From positions 372,001 through 436,000 of the forward strand of contig NZ_MWQI01000002.1 of NCBI RefSeq assembly GCF_002210345.1: DNA of 64,000 nucleotides. Direction: 5' to 3'. This DNA is from Fibrobacter sp. UWB4. GTDB taxonomy: Bacteria > Fibrobacterota > Fibrobacteria > Fibrobacterales > Fibrobacteraceae. Below, piece by piece: positions 42,410 through 49,622 of the stretch. Numbering within the stretch: the first letter of the stretch is position 1; every line of letters starts with the position of its first letter. The notes below the pieces were generated by a model. The model did not search any database and had not been told where the DNA came from. It worked only from the letters and a program-made list of their open reading frames with translations. Both the position numbers and the translations under genes were made by a program.

Positions 42410-43147
42410 TCACATGCAAAATCTACGAACAACCTGCCGCAAGACGCGCATGCCATACGTGACCACGTTGAGGTTTGATTTTTCGCCAGCGTAACGTGTG
42501 GGAATCGGGAGTTCCGCAATCGCAAAACGGAAAGCATCGGCAATGGAAATGAGTTCCAAGTCAATATCAAACGAAGTACTTAACCGATTCAAATCAACCG
42601 TTTTCAAAAATCTCGAAGAATAAACGATAAAACCACTATGGCGGTCCGTAAGTTTCACGCGGAAGGCCAAATTTTCAAGCGCCGTCAAGAACGCGCCACC
42701 AATGCGCTTATACAAAGGCATACCGCCACGCTTTGCACCCCCTGCGACCGCATGGCGAGACCCCTGCAACAAGTCCAGATTCCTGTTTTCCATTTCGGCA
42801 AAAAACTCGCCCAGTTTTTCCGCAGGGTATTGACCGTCTCCGTGCAAGCAAGCGACAAACGCAGCGCCCGAGGCCAAGCCTTCGGCAAGCCCTTTTTTGA
42901 CAACGGCTCCGTAACCGCAATTTTGTTCAAACTTAAAATATTCAAAATGCGATTTGAAGTCGAGCGCATTTTCCGACATAAAGCGCTCAAACGCTTGCGC
43001 CGTTCCATCACGTGAGCCGTCGTCTATCACAAGCACATGCGCACGATCCAAGACAGATTCGTCGATCTTGGAGAGGACTTCACAAAGCGTACGCTCAACG
43101 TTGTACGCAGGAACGAAGATGAAGTAGTCAATTGCAGAACAAGACAT
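42410..43147 (-). CDS. Family 2 glycosyltransferase (dolichyl/undecaprenyl-phosphate type)
   Basis: This GT-A glycosyltransferase of 245 residues has FIFVPAYNVERTL at the start, VIDDGSRDGT, the DxD-like HGDGQYP, and GSRHAVAGGAKRGGMPLYKRIG, as in GT2 enzymes that load sugars onto polyprenyl phosphate. There are no C-terminal membrane helices. The frame begins at GTG 43162, but those first codons belong to a dispersed palindrome; ATG 43147 is preferred, and the palindrome's AAGGAT could act as its Shine-Dalgarno. It pairs with the upstream ArnA-like decarboxylase. Confidence 0.82.
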   Translation of the reverse strand: MSCSAIDYFIFVPAYNVERTLCEVLSKIDESVLDRAHVLVIDDGSRDGTAQAFERFMSENALDFKSHFEYFKFEQNCGYGAVVKKGLAEGLASGAAFVACLHGDGQYPAEKLGEFFAEMENRNLDLLQGSRHAVAGGAKRGGMPLYKRIGGAFLTALENLAFRVKLTDRHSGFIVYSSRFLKTVDLNRLSTSFDIDLELISIADAFRFAIAELPIPTRYAGEKSNLNVVTYGMRVLRQVVRRFCM

Positions 43148-43149
43148 AA

Positions 43150-43179
43150 CTGGATCCTTCACTACGTTCAGGATGACAT
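43150..43179. repeat. Dispersed palindrome just before the GT2 start codon
   Basis: The element CTGGATCCTTC...TTCAGGATGACA sits 2 bp from the GT2 start, between the GT2 and decarboxylase genes. On the minus strand its GAAGGATCCAG end is at Shine-Dalgarno distance. Confidence 0.7.
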
Positions 43180-43189
43180 AGAAGCTGTA

Positions 43190-44314
43190 TCAGGATAACA
43201 ATTCGGATCCATAGTGATTAACAAACCACGTCAAGGATTCGCGCAGAACAACATCAATCGGGGTCTTGGCCTTAAAGCCAAGCAAGCGTTCGGCCTTTTC
43301 TACAGACGGCAAACGGCGCATGGAATCTTCGTAGCCTTCGCCGTAATATTCCACGCCAGAAACCACTTCCGGCTCAGGAATAGAGTCCACTCTTACGCCC
43401 TTGATTTCTGCAAAGATATGGCGCATTTTGTATGCAAGTTCTGCGATCGTAAGTTCGTTGTCCGGATTCCCGATATTAAAAGCCTGCGACAACGGCGTTT
43501 TTTCCGCAACATTTTCAGTTGCACTCGAGACATTCTTAACAGCACACGAATTCATTCCGACAGCATTCGCCGAGAATCCGGCTTCGAACAGCGCGAACAT
43601 AAAATCGACCGCATCAAACACACTCGTGAAACTGCGCTTTGCAACACCGCCATTCACAAGTTTCAAAGGCTCGCCGCGTACAAGCGCCGACGAGAAATTC
43701 GCAAGCACACGCGGAATGCCCGAACCATCGACGCCCGGCATAAAGTCCATGTACGGCCCGACAAAGTTGAACGGACGAACCACGGTCCACTTCAAATTCT
43801 TGAGACCCGCAATATAGCGTTCCGTCAAGAGCTTTGCGGTCGCATAGCTCCAGCGGCTCGCCGTCACCGGCCCAAAAGTAAGTTCGGATTCGTCCTCAAC
43901 GAGCAAGCCAGAATCGGCCGACGTGCGCCCGTAAATTTCGGACGTCGAGAAATGAATGAGCCAAGAGCCTGACTTTGCACAAGCATCCGCCAGCGCCGCC
44001 GGATGGTCGTAATTGCTGCGGATAACTTCAGGAGCTTCAGCCATATAGCGGCTCGGTGTGCAAATCGCCGCAAGGTTCACGACGACTGGATACTTTGCAA
44101 TACGTTCAACGACTCTCTTATCGGCGAGGTCCGCCACCATAAACTCGCAACGTTCGTCGTTTAGTCTATGCTGGATCCTGTAAAAATCCAAATCAACGCC
44201 AAAAACGCGCCACTGGGTGCGCGTCAAAATAGCATCGAGAAGGTGACAACCAATAAAACCACCGCAACCGACAATAGCTACGGTGATACTTTGGTCATTG
44301 AACTTTAGGTTCAT
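43190..44314 (-). CDS. ArnA C-terminal-like UDP-glucuronate decarboxylase family protein
   Basis: This 374-residue NAD-dependent extended SDR has the Rossmann motif GCGGFIGCHLL, then STSEIYGR and RWSYATAKLLTERY (Tyr-x3-Lys). The STSE, the arginine in AKRSFTS and the motifs NIGNPDNELTIAEL and YYGEGYEDSMRRLPS follow the ArnA decarboxylase domain closely. That domain oxidises UDP-glucuronate and decarboxylates it to UDP-4-keto-arabinose; here the product may be that or UDP-xylose. ArnA's formyltransferase half is absent. It shares an A with the preceding lipoprotein's stop (TAATG), so the two are coupled. Confidence 0.78.
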   Translation of the reverse strand: MNLKFNDQSITVAIVGCGGFIGCHLLDAILTRTQWRVFGVDLDFYRIQHRLNDERCEFMVADLADKRVVERIAKYPVVVNLAAICTPSRYMAEAPEVIRSNYDHPAALADACAKSGSWLIHFSTSEIYGRTSADSGLLVEDESELTFGPVTASRWSYATAKLLTERYIAGLKNLKWTVVRPFNFVGPYMDFMPGVDGSGIPRVLANFSSALVRGEPLKLVNGGVAKRSFTSVFDAVDFMFALFEAGFSANAVGMNSCAVKNVSSATENVAEKTPLSQAFNIGNPDNELTIAELAYKMRHIFAEIKGVRVDSIPEPEVVSGVEYYGEGYEDSMRRLPSVEKAERLLGFKAKTPIDVVLRESLTWFVNHYGSELLS

Positions 44315-44739
44315 TACTTCGTGACCGTGAACTCACCAGAGTTCGCGCCCTTATTCGTCTTATTGTACGGAACTACACGAATATAGCCGGTCTTGGTTTC
44401 CTTAACCTTACTTGCATCAAGAGTCACTTCCGCTTCATAGCAAGTCTTACCATCGGCCTGGCCTGCAGGACCAACAGATTCTGCAGTAAGACCCTCGCCC
44501 TGATCGTCTTTGCCTGTTTTGAACTTGATCATATAACCAGAATCATCAACATCGGAGCCAAAGATAACGGTGATTTTCTGACCGATCTTGAAGGTTTCGC
44601 CTTTGGTCGGATAAACAACCTTGACGCCACCCGTCACAGAGCAATCGAACTTGTCAGTTGCATTAGACGGAGAATCTTCTTCACCGCAAGCAAGGAATGC
44701 AAGGGAGCTAGCCAAGAGCAGAGCATGAGAAAACTTCAT
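44314..44739 (-). CDS. Small lipoprotein of unknown function
   Basis: This 141-residue protein has a signal with lipobox LAFLAC (Cys18) and GEEDSPSNATDKF after it. The mature domain is an all-beta segment (GGVKVVYPTKGETFKIGQKITVIFG, TGYIRVVPYNKTNKGANSGEFTV), resembling fibronectin-III/Ig-like surface modules. GAGG precedes the ATG. It is co-transcribed with the decarboxylase gene, but no shared function can be read from sequence. Confidence 0.65.
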   Translation of the reverse strand: MKFSHALLLASSLAFLACGEEDSPSNATDKFDCSVTGGVKVVYPTKGETFKIGQKITVIFGSDVDDSGYMIKFKTGKDDQGEGLTAESVGPAGQADGKTCYEAEVTLDASKVKETKTGYIRVVPYNKTNKGANSGEFTVTK

Positions 44740-44815
44740 ATAAACCTCTATTGATGTTTAGTTTAACTGTTTAACAATATAAAAATTTGGGAAGACAACA
44801 AGATAAAACGGTCAC

Positions 44816-47551
44816 TTATTTCATTGATTGTATCAAGGAATCCAGTTTTCGCGTAAGTCTTTGACCACCAACATAACTCAAATGGTCGTAATCATAGGCC
44901 ATTTCATCTGTATAGTCATGGTCACCCATTTTATTTTCATCTACAAATACGAAATTCGAATACTTTTTCTGCCAATTCTCTAAAGAATCAATCAGCGATT
45001 TCGCAGTGCTGCGACGCATTCCGTGACGGCCATAGGAACCTGTAGTTTTGTAATAGGGAGATTGCGGGAATACTACGCCAATAAGAACAACATCTTTTTC
45101 CTTGGTTGCTGCAATCAAATTTTTAAGGCGGTCCATATCCTTTGTATAGGCACGACTGTCGCTCCACGTAGAATCTTCGACAATCGGATTTTCATTATAA
45201 CCACCAACCGTCCATCCAGCAGATTCCAGCCAAATCCATCCATGATTTTCATTCATGAGATCTCTCAAATAATCGATTCCGTTCGTATAAACTGCATTCA
45301 GTTCCTTATACTGAGACGGAACGCCATCCTTCCAATAGGAATGACTCTTATCGTACTCAAAACCAATATTGCCACTAACATTCTTATTGAAATTCTCACC
45401 TTTCTTTTTATACCACAAATCAAAATCAAGACTAACAATAAGATATTTCAGTTTTTTACAGTGCGGCAATACATAATTGTCAGCCAAAGTGCCAATAACA
45501 TCCATGTCGTTTGGAATGGTCGCCATATTGAATGCATAACCGGACTCCACCTCTTGAGCAACAAATCCAGAACTCACACGGGATGATCCCAAGGCAACAA
45601 TTTCAACAGTATCAGAAACAGCCCAAAAGCCGTTCATTTTGTGAGTGATAAGAGGGGCGTCTTGTCCAACATAATACATGCCGGCACTATCCAGATCAAG
45701 TTCATCATAGTGGGCTGCATTCATTGGACTTACCCAGAAACTCGGATGCCACAGTTCATCGCCTTCAACAAGTTCCACGATATCAGAAGTTTCAAGATTG
45801 ACAAGAGCAATTTTGGCATGAGCGTCATTTACATTAACAAGAGTTACAATAGCATAGTCTTTCAAGCCGCTCACCCATTCAGTATGATCAAAAGTGAATC
45901 CCTTGGGCGAGGCAACAGATTTAATCAGCTTGCCTTTTTTATCCGCAATGAGAATGCGTTCATGTACGCGATAGCTTTTTCCCACAAATTTCCTTCCTGT
46001 TTCACTGCCAAAGTCAAGGAACAGCGTACGATGGGAATCATCTTTGGCCAAGGAAACATTGCATGCCTGTTCGCCGTTATACCAGACGGTGTCACGGGCA
46101 GAACCTTTAGACGGTGTAATCCGAGCGCGTAAAAGCTTGGAACCCGAGACCGCCAACGAACCATCCGTGCTGACACCACCGTGATACGCGCCATCAAATA
46201 ACTTCTGCGGTGTTCCGAACTTTTCACCCGCAAACGAGACTTGCCATGTCGACTTTTTCTTGAAGGTCGCATCAACGCTATTATCGCCAGCGTCGCTCAC
46301 AAATACAATGACAGTATCCCCATCCGGGAGAATACGCCATCGCGGGATGGCTGCGTTTTCAAAGTCAAGTTTCTGGAGTCCCGTACCAGCATCGGCTAAA
46401 TCACGAACATAGACTTGGGATTTACTGGACGTACCTTCAAGACCAGTACAGAATACGACACGTCTACCATCTGGAGATATTTCAGGATGATAAACTTCTA
46501 TAGTATCCTTGATTTCCATGATGTTTGAAAAACCATTTGAGTAGTCAATGAAGACAAGATTTCCCGAGACTTCGTTACGAAAAGCAAGCTTTACCCTGAA
46601 AGACCCCACCAAAGAACGCACCCTTGTAAAATTGGCAACAGCTTTCATAGTCCCCGTCTGGTCGGTCCCTTCATCACCAGCCCAAGATGCATTTGGGATG
46701 GCTCCATACGCAAGGCGAAATCCGACATATTCAGCGCGAGTTCCCGAAGTCACCGTATAAATATCACCACGACTGTAGAGGTTTATAGCACCGGAAGCAT
46801 CGCGGTAGCTCCCACCTTTAACCACACGCTGTCCAATGGCGCGACCTTCTGATGCGCCGACATAATTCAGATAAGTCGTGTCGCGGAAATTTCCCATCCA
46901 GTCATTAACAAATTCCAGAGCGTTCCCCATGATGTCGCAAAGCTCATTTTTCTTAGTAGCTTTTGCACAAACCGGGTGCAATTCGTAACCCGAATTATCG
47001 GAAGTCCAGCTGTTTTTCTTTTTTCCAAATTTATTGGCGGCAAAGACCCATTCGGCTTCGGTCGGCAAGCGGAAGGCTTCTTTTTCGGGACTAAACACAA
47101 GGGATTCCAAACCTGTGCAATGTTTTTCTTCATCAAAGGAACTCTTGCTATAAGTGTAGGCCGTATCTTTGCCAGCAGCCTTGCTTTTCGCATTAGCGAA
47201 GAGAACCGCGTCGTAATAAGAAATATCCGTTGCCGGGAGGCTATCGTTTGAACATTTCAGAACAAGGCCTGTTTCTGTGCGCATAAGACTATCGAACTCG
47301 CCGCAAGTCACCTCGCTTTTGGCCATGTAAAAATTGTAATCGAATTCGACCTTCATCTGCGGGCGTTCGCTAGGCTTTGCATTTTCATTGTCCGTACCAA
47401 GCGTAACGTTGGCGTTCGATGCAGGAATCGGCAACAACCCTTCCAGAAATGCCGGTAAGTCATCAAGATTGTCTGTAGAGGAACTATGCGAACCCGATTC
47501 CGAGCACGCAAGGAAGAAAAGACAGGAGAGTCCAAGAATATAGAAACGCAT
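44816..47551 (-). CDS. Large lipoprotein: SUMF1-like, beta-propeller and SGNH-like domains (TIGR02171-type)
   Basis: This protein of about 911 residues starts with lipobox FFLAC. Residues ~50-290 resemble the formylglycine-generating-enzyme fold (FYMAKSEVTCGEF, FRLPTEAEWVFAA, GNALEFVNDWMG, KGGSYRD, YVGFRLAY), but the catalytic cysteines are not at the usual C-terminal place. A TolB/WD40-like propeller follows (ISPDGRRVVFCTG, PRWRILPDGD). The last ~270 residues have an SGNH-hydrolase-like layout (VALGSSRVSSGF, DYDHLSYVGGQRLT). It matches the Fibrobacter paralogous lipoprotein family I know as TIGR02171. ATG 47551 is preferred over TTG 47566; TATATT lies 6 nt before it. Confidence 0.75.
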   Translation of the reverse strand: MRFYILGLSCLFFLACSESGSHSSSTDNLDDLPAFLEGLLPIPASNANVTLGTDNENAKPSERPQMKVEFDYNFYMAKSEVTCGEFDSLMRTETGLVLKCSNDSLPATDISYYDAVLFANAKSKAAGKDTAYTYSKSSFDEEKHCTGLESLVFSPEKEAFRLPTEAEWVFAANKFGKKKNSWTSDNSGYELHPVCAKATKKNELCDIMGNALEFVNDWMGNFRDTTYLNYVGASEGRAIGQRVVKGGSYRDASGAINLYSRGDIYTVTSGTRAEYVGFRLAYGAIPNASWAGDEGTDQTGTMKAVANFTRVRSLVGSFRVKLAFRNEVSGNLVFIDYSNGFSNIMEIKDTIEVYHPEISPDGRRVVFCTGLEGTSSKSQVYVRDLADAGTGLQKLDFENAAIPRWRILPDGDTVIVFVSDAGDNSVDATFKKKSTWQVSFAGEKFGTPQKLFDGAYHGGVSTDGSLAVSGSKLLRARITPSKGSARDTVWYNGEQACNVSLAKDDSHRTLFLDFGSETGRKFVGKSYRVHERILIADKKGKLIKSVASPKGFTFDHTEWVSGLKDYAIVTLVNVNDAHAKIALVNLETSDIVELVEGDELWHPSFWVSPMNAAHYDELDLDSAGMYYVGQDAPLITHKMNGFWAVSDTVEIVALGSSRVSSGFVAQEVESGYAFNMATIPNDMDVIGTLADNYVLPHCKKLKYLIVSLDFDLWYKKKGENFNKNVSGNIGFEYDKSHSYWKDGVPSQYKELNAVYTNGIDYLRDLMNENHGWIWLESAGWTVGGYNENPIVEDSTWSDSRAYTKDMDRLKNLIAATKEKDVVLIGVVFPQSPYYKTTGSYGRHGMRRSTAKSLIDSLENWQKKYSNFVFVDENKMGDHDYTDEMAYDYDHLSYVGGQRLTRKLDSLIQSMK

Positions 47552-47617
47552 AGCATAAATATACAAATCTATACGAATCCAGATGCAATTTTTTGAGCAG
47601 GTTTATGCTCGGCTTTT

Positions 47618-48334
47618 TTAATCTTTCAGCAGTTCCGGGTGTTTTTCGGAGATGCGGCGGGCAAGGTACACAAACGGCGTGTCCATGAGCGACGTCACGA
47701 TGAAAATACCATAGCCGAACACGAGAATTTCGCCAATGGTATTCCACGGGAAAACGCCCGCAAACGCAAGCAAGTTGAACACGACCACGTTAATCAGCTG
47801 GCTCACAAGCGTAGAACCATTGTTACGCAACCACAGGAATCCTTTGCGATTGCCGAACTTCTTTTCGGACCATTTCCAGACGGCGTGGTAAGCCCAAACG
47901 TCATACGCTTCGCAGACGGCATAGGCAAACAAGCTCGCGAGCATCACGCGAGGCGTATTCGAGAACACCGTACGGATCGGTTCGGCCATTGTATCGCCTG
48001 CAGCCGGGATGTACAAAAACCAGCTTTGCGAAATGAGAATAAACGTCACATTCGCGAGGATGCCGATTTTCACGCAACGGCTCGCCTCCTTTTTGCCATA
48101 GATTTCGCTCATCATATCCGTTGCGAGGAAGGAGGATGCAAAGATGACATTGCCGAGCGTCGTATCAAGCCCAAAAGCGTGCACGAGAATCAAGACTTCG
48201 ATATTTGCGGCAATCGTTGCAATGACGGTCCAAGCGAAAATGCCCTGTTTGCCAAAGAAGCGGAAGAAAGCGACGAGACCTCCAAAGAACACGAAAATGG
48301 AGGCAATCATAAGGAGTTCGTTTTGTAGAGGCAT
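47618..48334 (-). CDS. Queuosine precursor transporter (YhhQ/QPTR family)
   Basis: This 238-residue membrane protein has six helices and the family motifs NVIFASSFLATDMMSEIYGKKEA, SLFAYAVCEAYDVWAYH, FLWLRNNGSTLVSQLINVVVF and the terminal FGYGIFIVTSLMDTPFVYLARR. YhhQ-type transporters import preQ0/preQ1 for queuosine synthesis. The queF gene lies just upstream on the same strand with a repeat element between, so a shared queuosine function is well supported. Confidence 0.88.
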   Translation of the reverse strand: MPLQNELLMIASIFVFFGGLVAFFRFFGKQGIFAWTVIATIAANIEVLILVHAFGLDTTLGNVIFASSFLATDMMSEIYGKKEASRCVKIGILANVTFILISQSWFLYIPAAGDTMAEPIRTVFSNTPRVMLASLFAYAVCEAYDVWAYHAVWKWSEKKFGNRKGFLWLRNNGSTLVSQLINVVVFNLLAFAGVFPWNTIGEILVFGYGIFIVTSLMDTPFVYLARRISEKHPELLKD

Positions 48335-48475
48335 GGGGTATGAGGTCGGCGCTTCGCGCCTTTGAGGTTGTGAGGTTAAATTTTTTAGAATTGTAAAATA
48401 AAGAATTTCTAGCTTTTTCTTTAGAATATAAGCATTAGCTCAAAGCGAGTGTAACGAGCGTACCCATACCCCAAA
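48331..48475. repeat. Dispersed element with GGGGTATG / CATACCCC ends
   Basis: Starts near GGGGTATGAGGTCGGCG and ends CGAGCGTACCCATACCCC, so its ends are inverted. Its second half shares CAAAGCGAGT and ACGAGCG with the element before recN. It fills most of the gap between queF and the transporter gene. Confidence 0.6.
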
Positions 48476-48498
48476 GCAGCCCTGAAAGGGATGCGTGC

Positions 48499-48975
48499 TC
48501 AACGCCTTCTATCTATCGCAGAAAACAAGCGATTCTTGGCGATAGCTTCGAATTCGGTACCCGGCTTGCCGTAGTTTGCAAACGGATAAAGCGAAATGCC
48601 ACCGCGCGGCATAAAGATGCCTTCGACTTCAATGTACTTCGGGTCGAGTAATTTCACCAAGTCCTTCATGATGATGTTCACGCAGTCTTCATGGAAGTCC
48701 CCGTGATTGCGGAACGAGAACATGTAAAGCTTGAGCGACTTGGATTCCACCAAATACTGGTCCGGAATGTAGTTGATCTTGATTTCGGCAAAGTCCGGCT
48801 GACCGGTTTTCGGGCAAAGGCTCGTGAATTCCGGGCAGTTGAACGTGACCATGTAATCGTTACCCGGATGCTTGTTCGGGAACTTTTCGAGCACTTCGGG
48901 GCTGTAAGTGGTCTTGTACTGGGTCTTGTTATTGCCGAGCAGCGTAACGCCTTCGAGTTCAGCTTCTGAACGCAT
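48499..48975 (-). CDS. queF: NADPH-dependent 7-cyano-7-deazaguanine reductase
   Basis: This 158-residue enzyme of the short, unimodular QueF type reduces preQ0 to preQ1. The catalytic Cys lies in [14 protein letters not shown], and the QueF motif [22 protein letters not shown] (Glu, Ser-Lys and His-Glu residues) is intact. The start is ATG 48975 with GGAGA upstream. A probable preQ1 riboswitch overlaps the ribosome binding site. Confidence 0.95.
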   Translation of the reverse strand: MRSEAELEGVTLLGNNKTQYKTTYSPEVLEKFPNKHPGNDYMVTFNCPEFTSLCPKTGQPDFAEIKINYIPDQYLVESKSLKLYMFSFRNHGDFHEDCVNIIMKDLVKLLDPKYIEVEGIFMPRGGISLYPFANYGKPGTEFEAIAKNRLFSAIDRRR

Positions 48976-48978
48976 AAA

Positions 48979-49022
48979 GTCTCCTAGTTTTGTTTTAAGT
49001 CAGGATGGTTTTCGAACTGACC
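48979..49022 (-). promoter_or_regulatory. Probable preQ1-I riboswitch of queF
   Basis: Read on the minus strand, a 5-bp stem GTCAG / CTGAC encloses a 13-nt loop (TTCGAAAACCATC) and is followed by an A-rich tail TTAAAACAAAAC and then CTAGGAGA, the queF ribosome binding site. Small stem, C-containing loop, A-rich tail and overlap with the Shine-Dalgarno are the features of preQ1-I aptamers. The P2 pseudoknot pairing is not fully clear by eye. Confidence 0.5.
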
Positions 49023-49074
49023 GATTTTGAGCACAAATATAGAAAAAAGAATGCTAAGCAATCTTTCGCACGAA

Positions 49075-49449
49075 TCAAAAAGCAAGTGCATTCACCCAAT
49101 AACAGACAGCGGTAATCACAGAAAGCGGCGTCATCACAATTTTTTCTTTTTTGCTTTTCGAGAACATATTTCCGAAACAATTCAGCGTCAAATAAACCGC
49201 AAAGGCTATTCCAACAATTTTAGTGACTTTATGAGAAAACCACAGGGACATATAGCCACCGAGCTGCAAAAGTATAACGGCAAAGAAAACCTGCAAAAGC
49301 AACTGTACCGCAAGCACAATACGCAATTTTGCAGGAAAAACTTTAAAATGACCACCCAAGGTGAACGCGCCTAGCGGAGCTCCGAAAATCAAGGCAACAC
49401 TCATTATAACAACGAGAAATAGCAGAACCGCACCGATTATTGCTGTCAT
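49075..49449 (-). CDS. Small membrane protein of unknown function
   Basis: ATG 49449 is chosen because GGAGG lies 5 nt before it; the frame is open 36 bp further. The 124-residue product has four hydrophobic helices (GAVLLFLVVIMSVALIFG, LRIVLAVQLLLQVFFAVILL, VGIAFAVYLTLNCF, PLSVITAVCYWVNALAF) with short basic loops. No family is recognised. Confidence 0.6.
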   Translation of the reverse strand: MTAIIGAVLLFLVVIMSVALIFGAPLGAFTLGGHFKVFPAKLRIVLAVQLLLQVFFAVILLQLGGYMSLWFSHKVTKIVGIAFAVYLTLNCFGNMFSKSKKEKIVMTPLSVITAVCYWVNALAF

Positions 49450-49622
49450 AAGAACCTCCAAGAATTGATTTAAATATAACTCCAAAGCAAGGACTTATTA
49501 GCAGTCAACTAGAGATTCATAGATGTTTTGTCAATGGAAGTTTTCACCCCAAGAGGGACATTCCTATGTTTTCGAGGTATTTTATTGTTACGTGCTGTTT
49601 CCTAAAAAAATCTGGGGTCGCA

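Noticed and set aside
42306-42494. A 62-codon frame on the plus strand in the gap after the GT2 gene
   Set aside because: No ribosome binding site, no motif, and it overlaps the 3' end of the GT2 gene on the other strand.
44816-47551. Active formylglycine-generating enzyme
   Set aside because: The fold motifs are present but the C-terminal catalytic Cys residues are missing, so sulfatase activation is unlikely.
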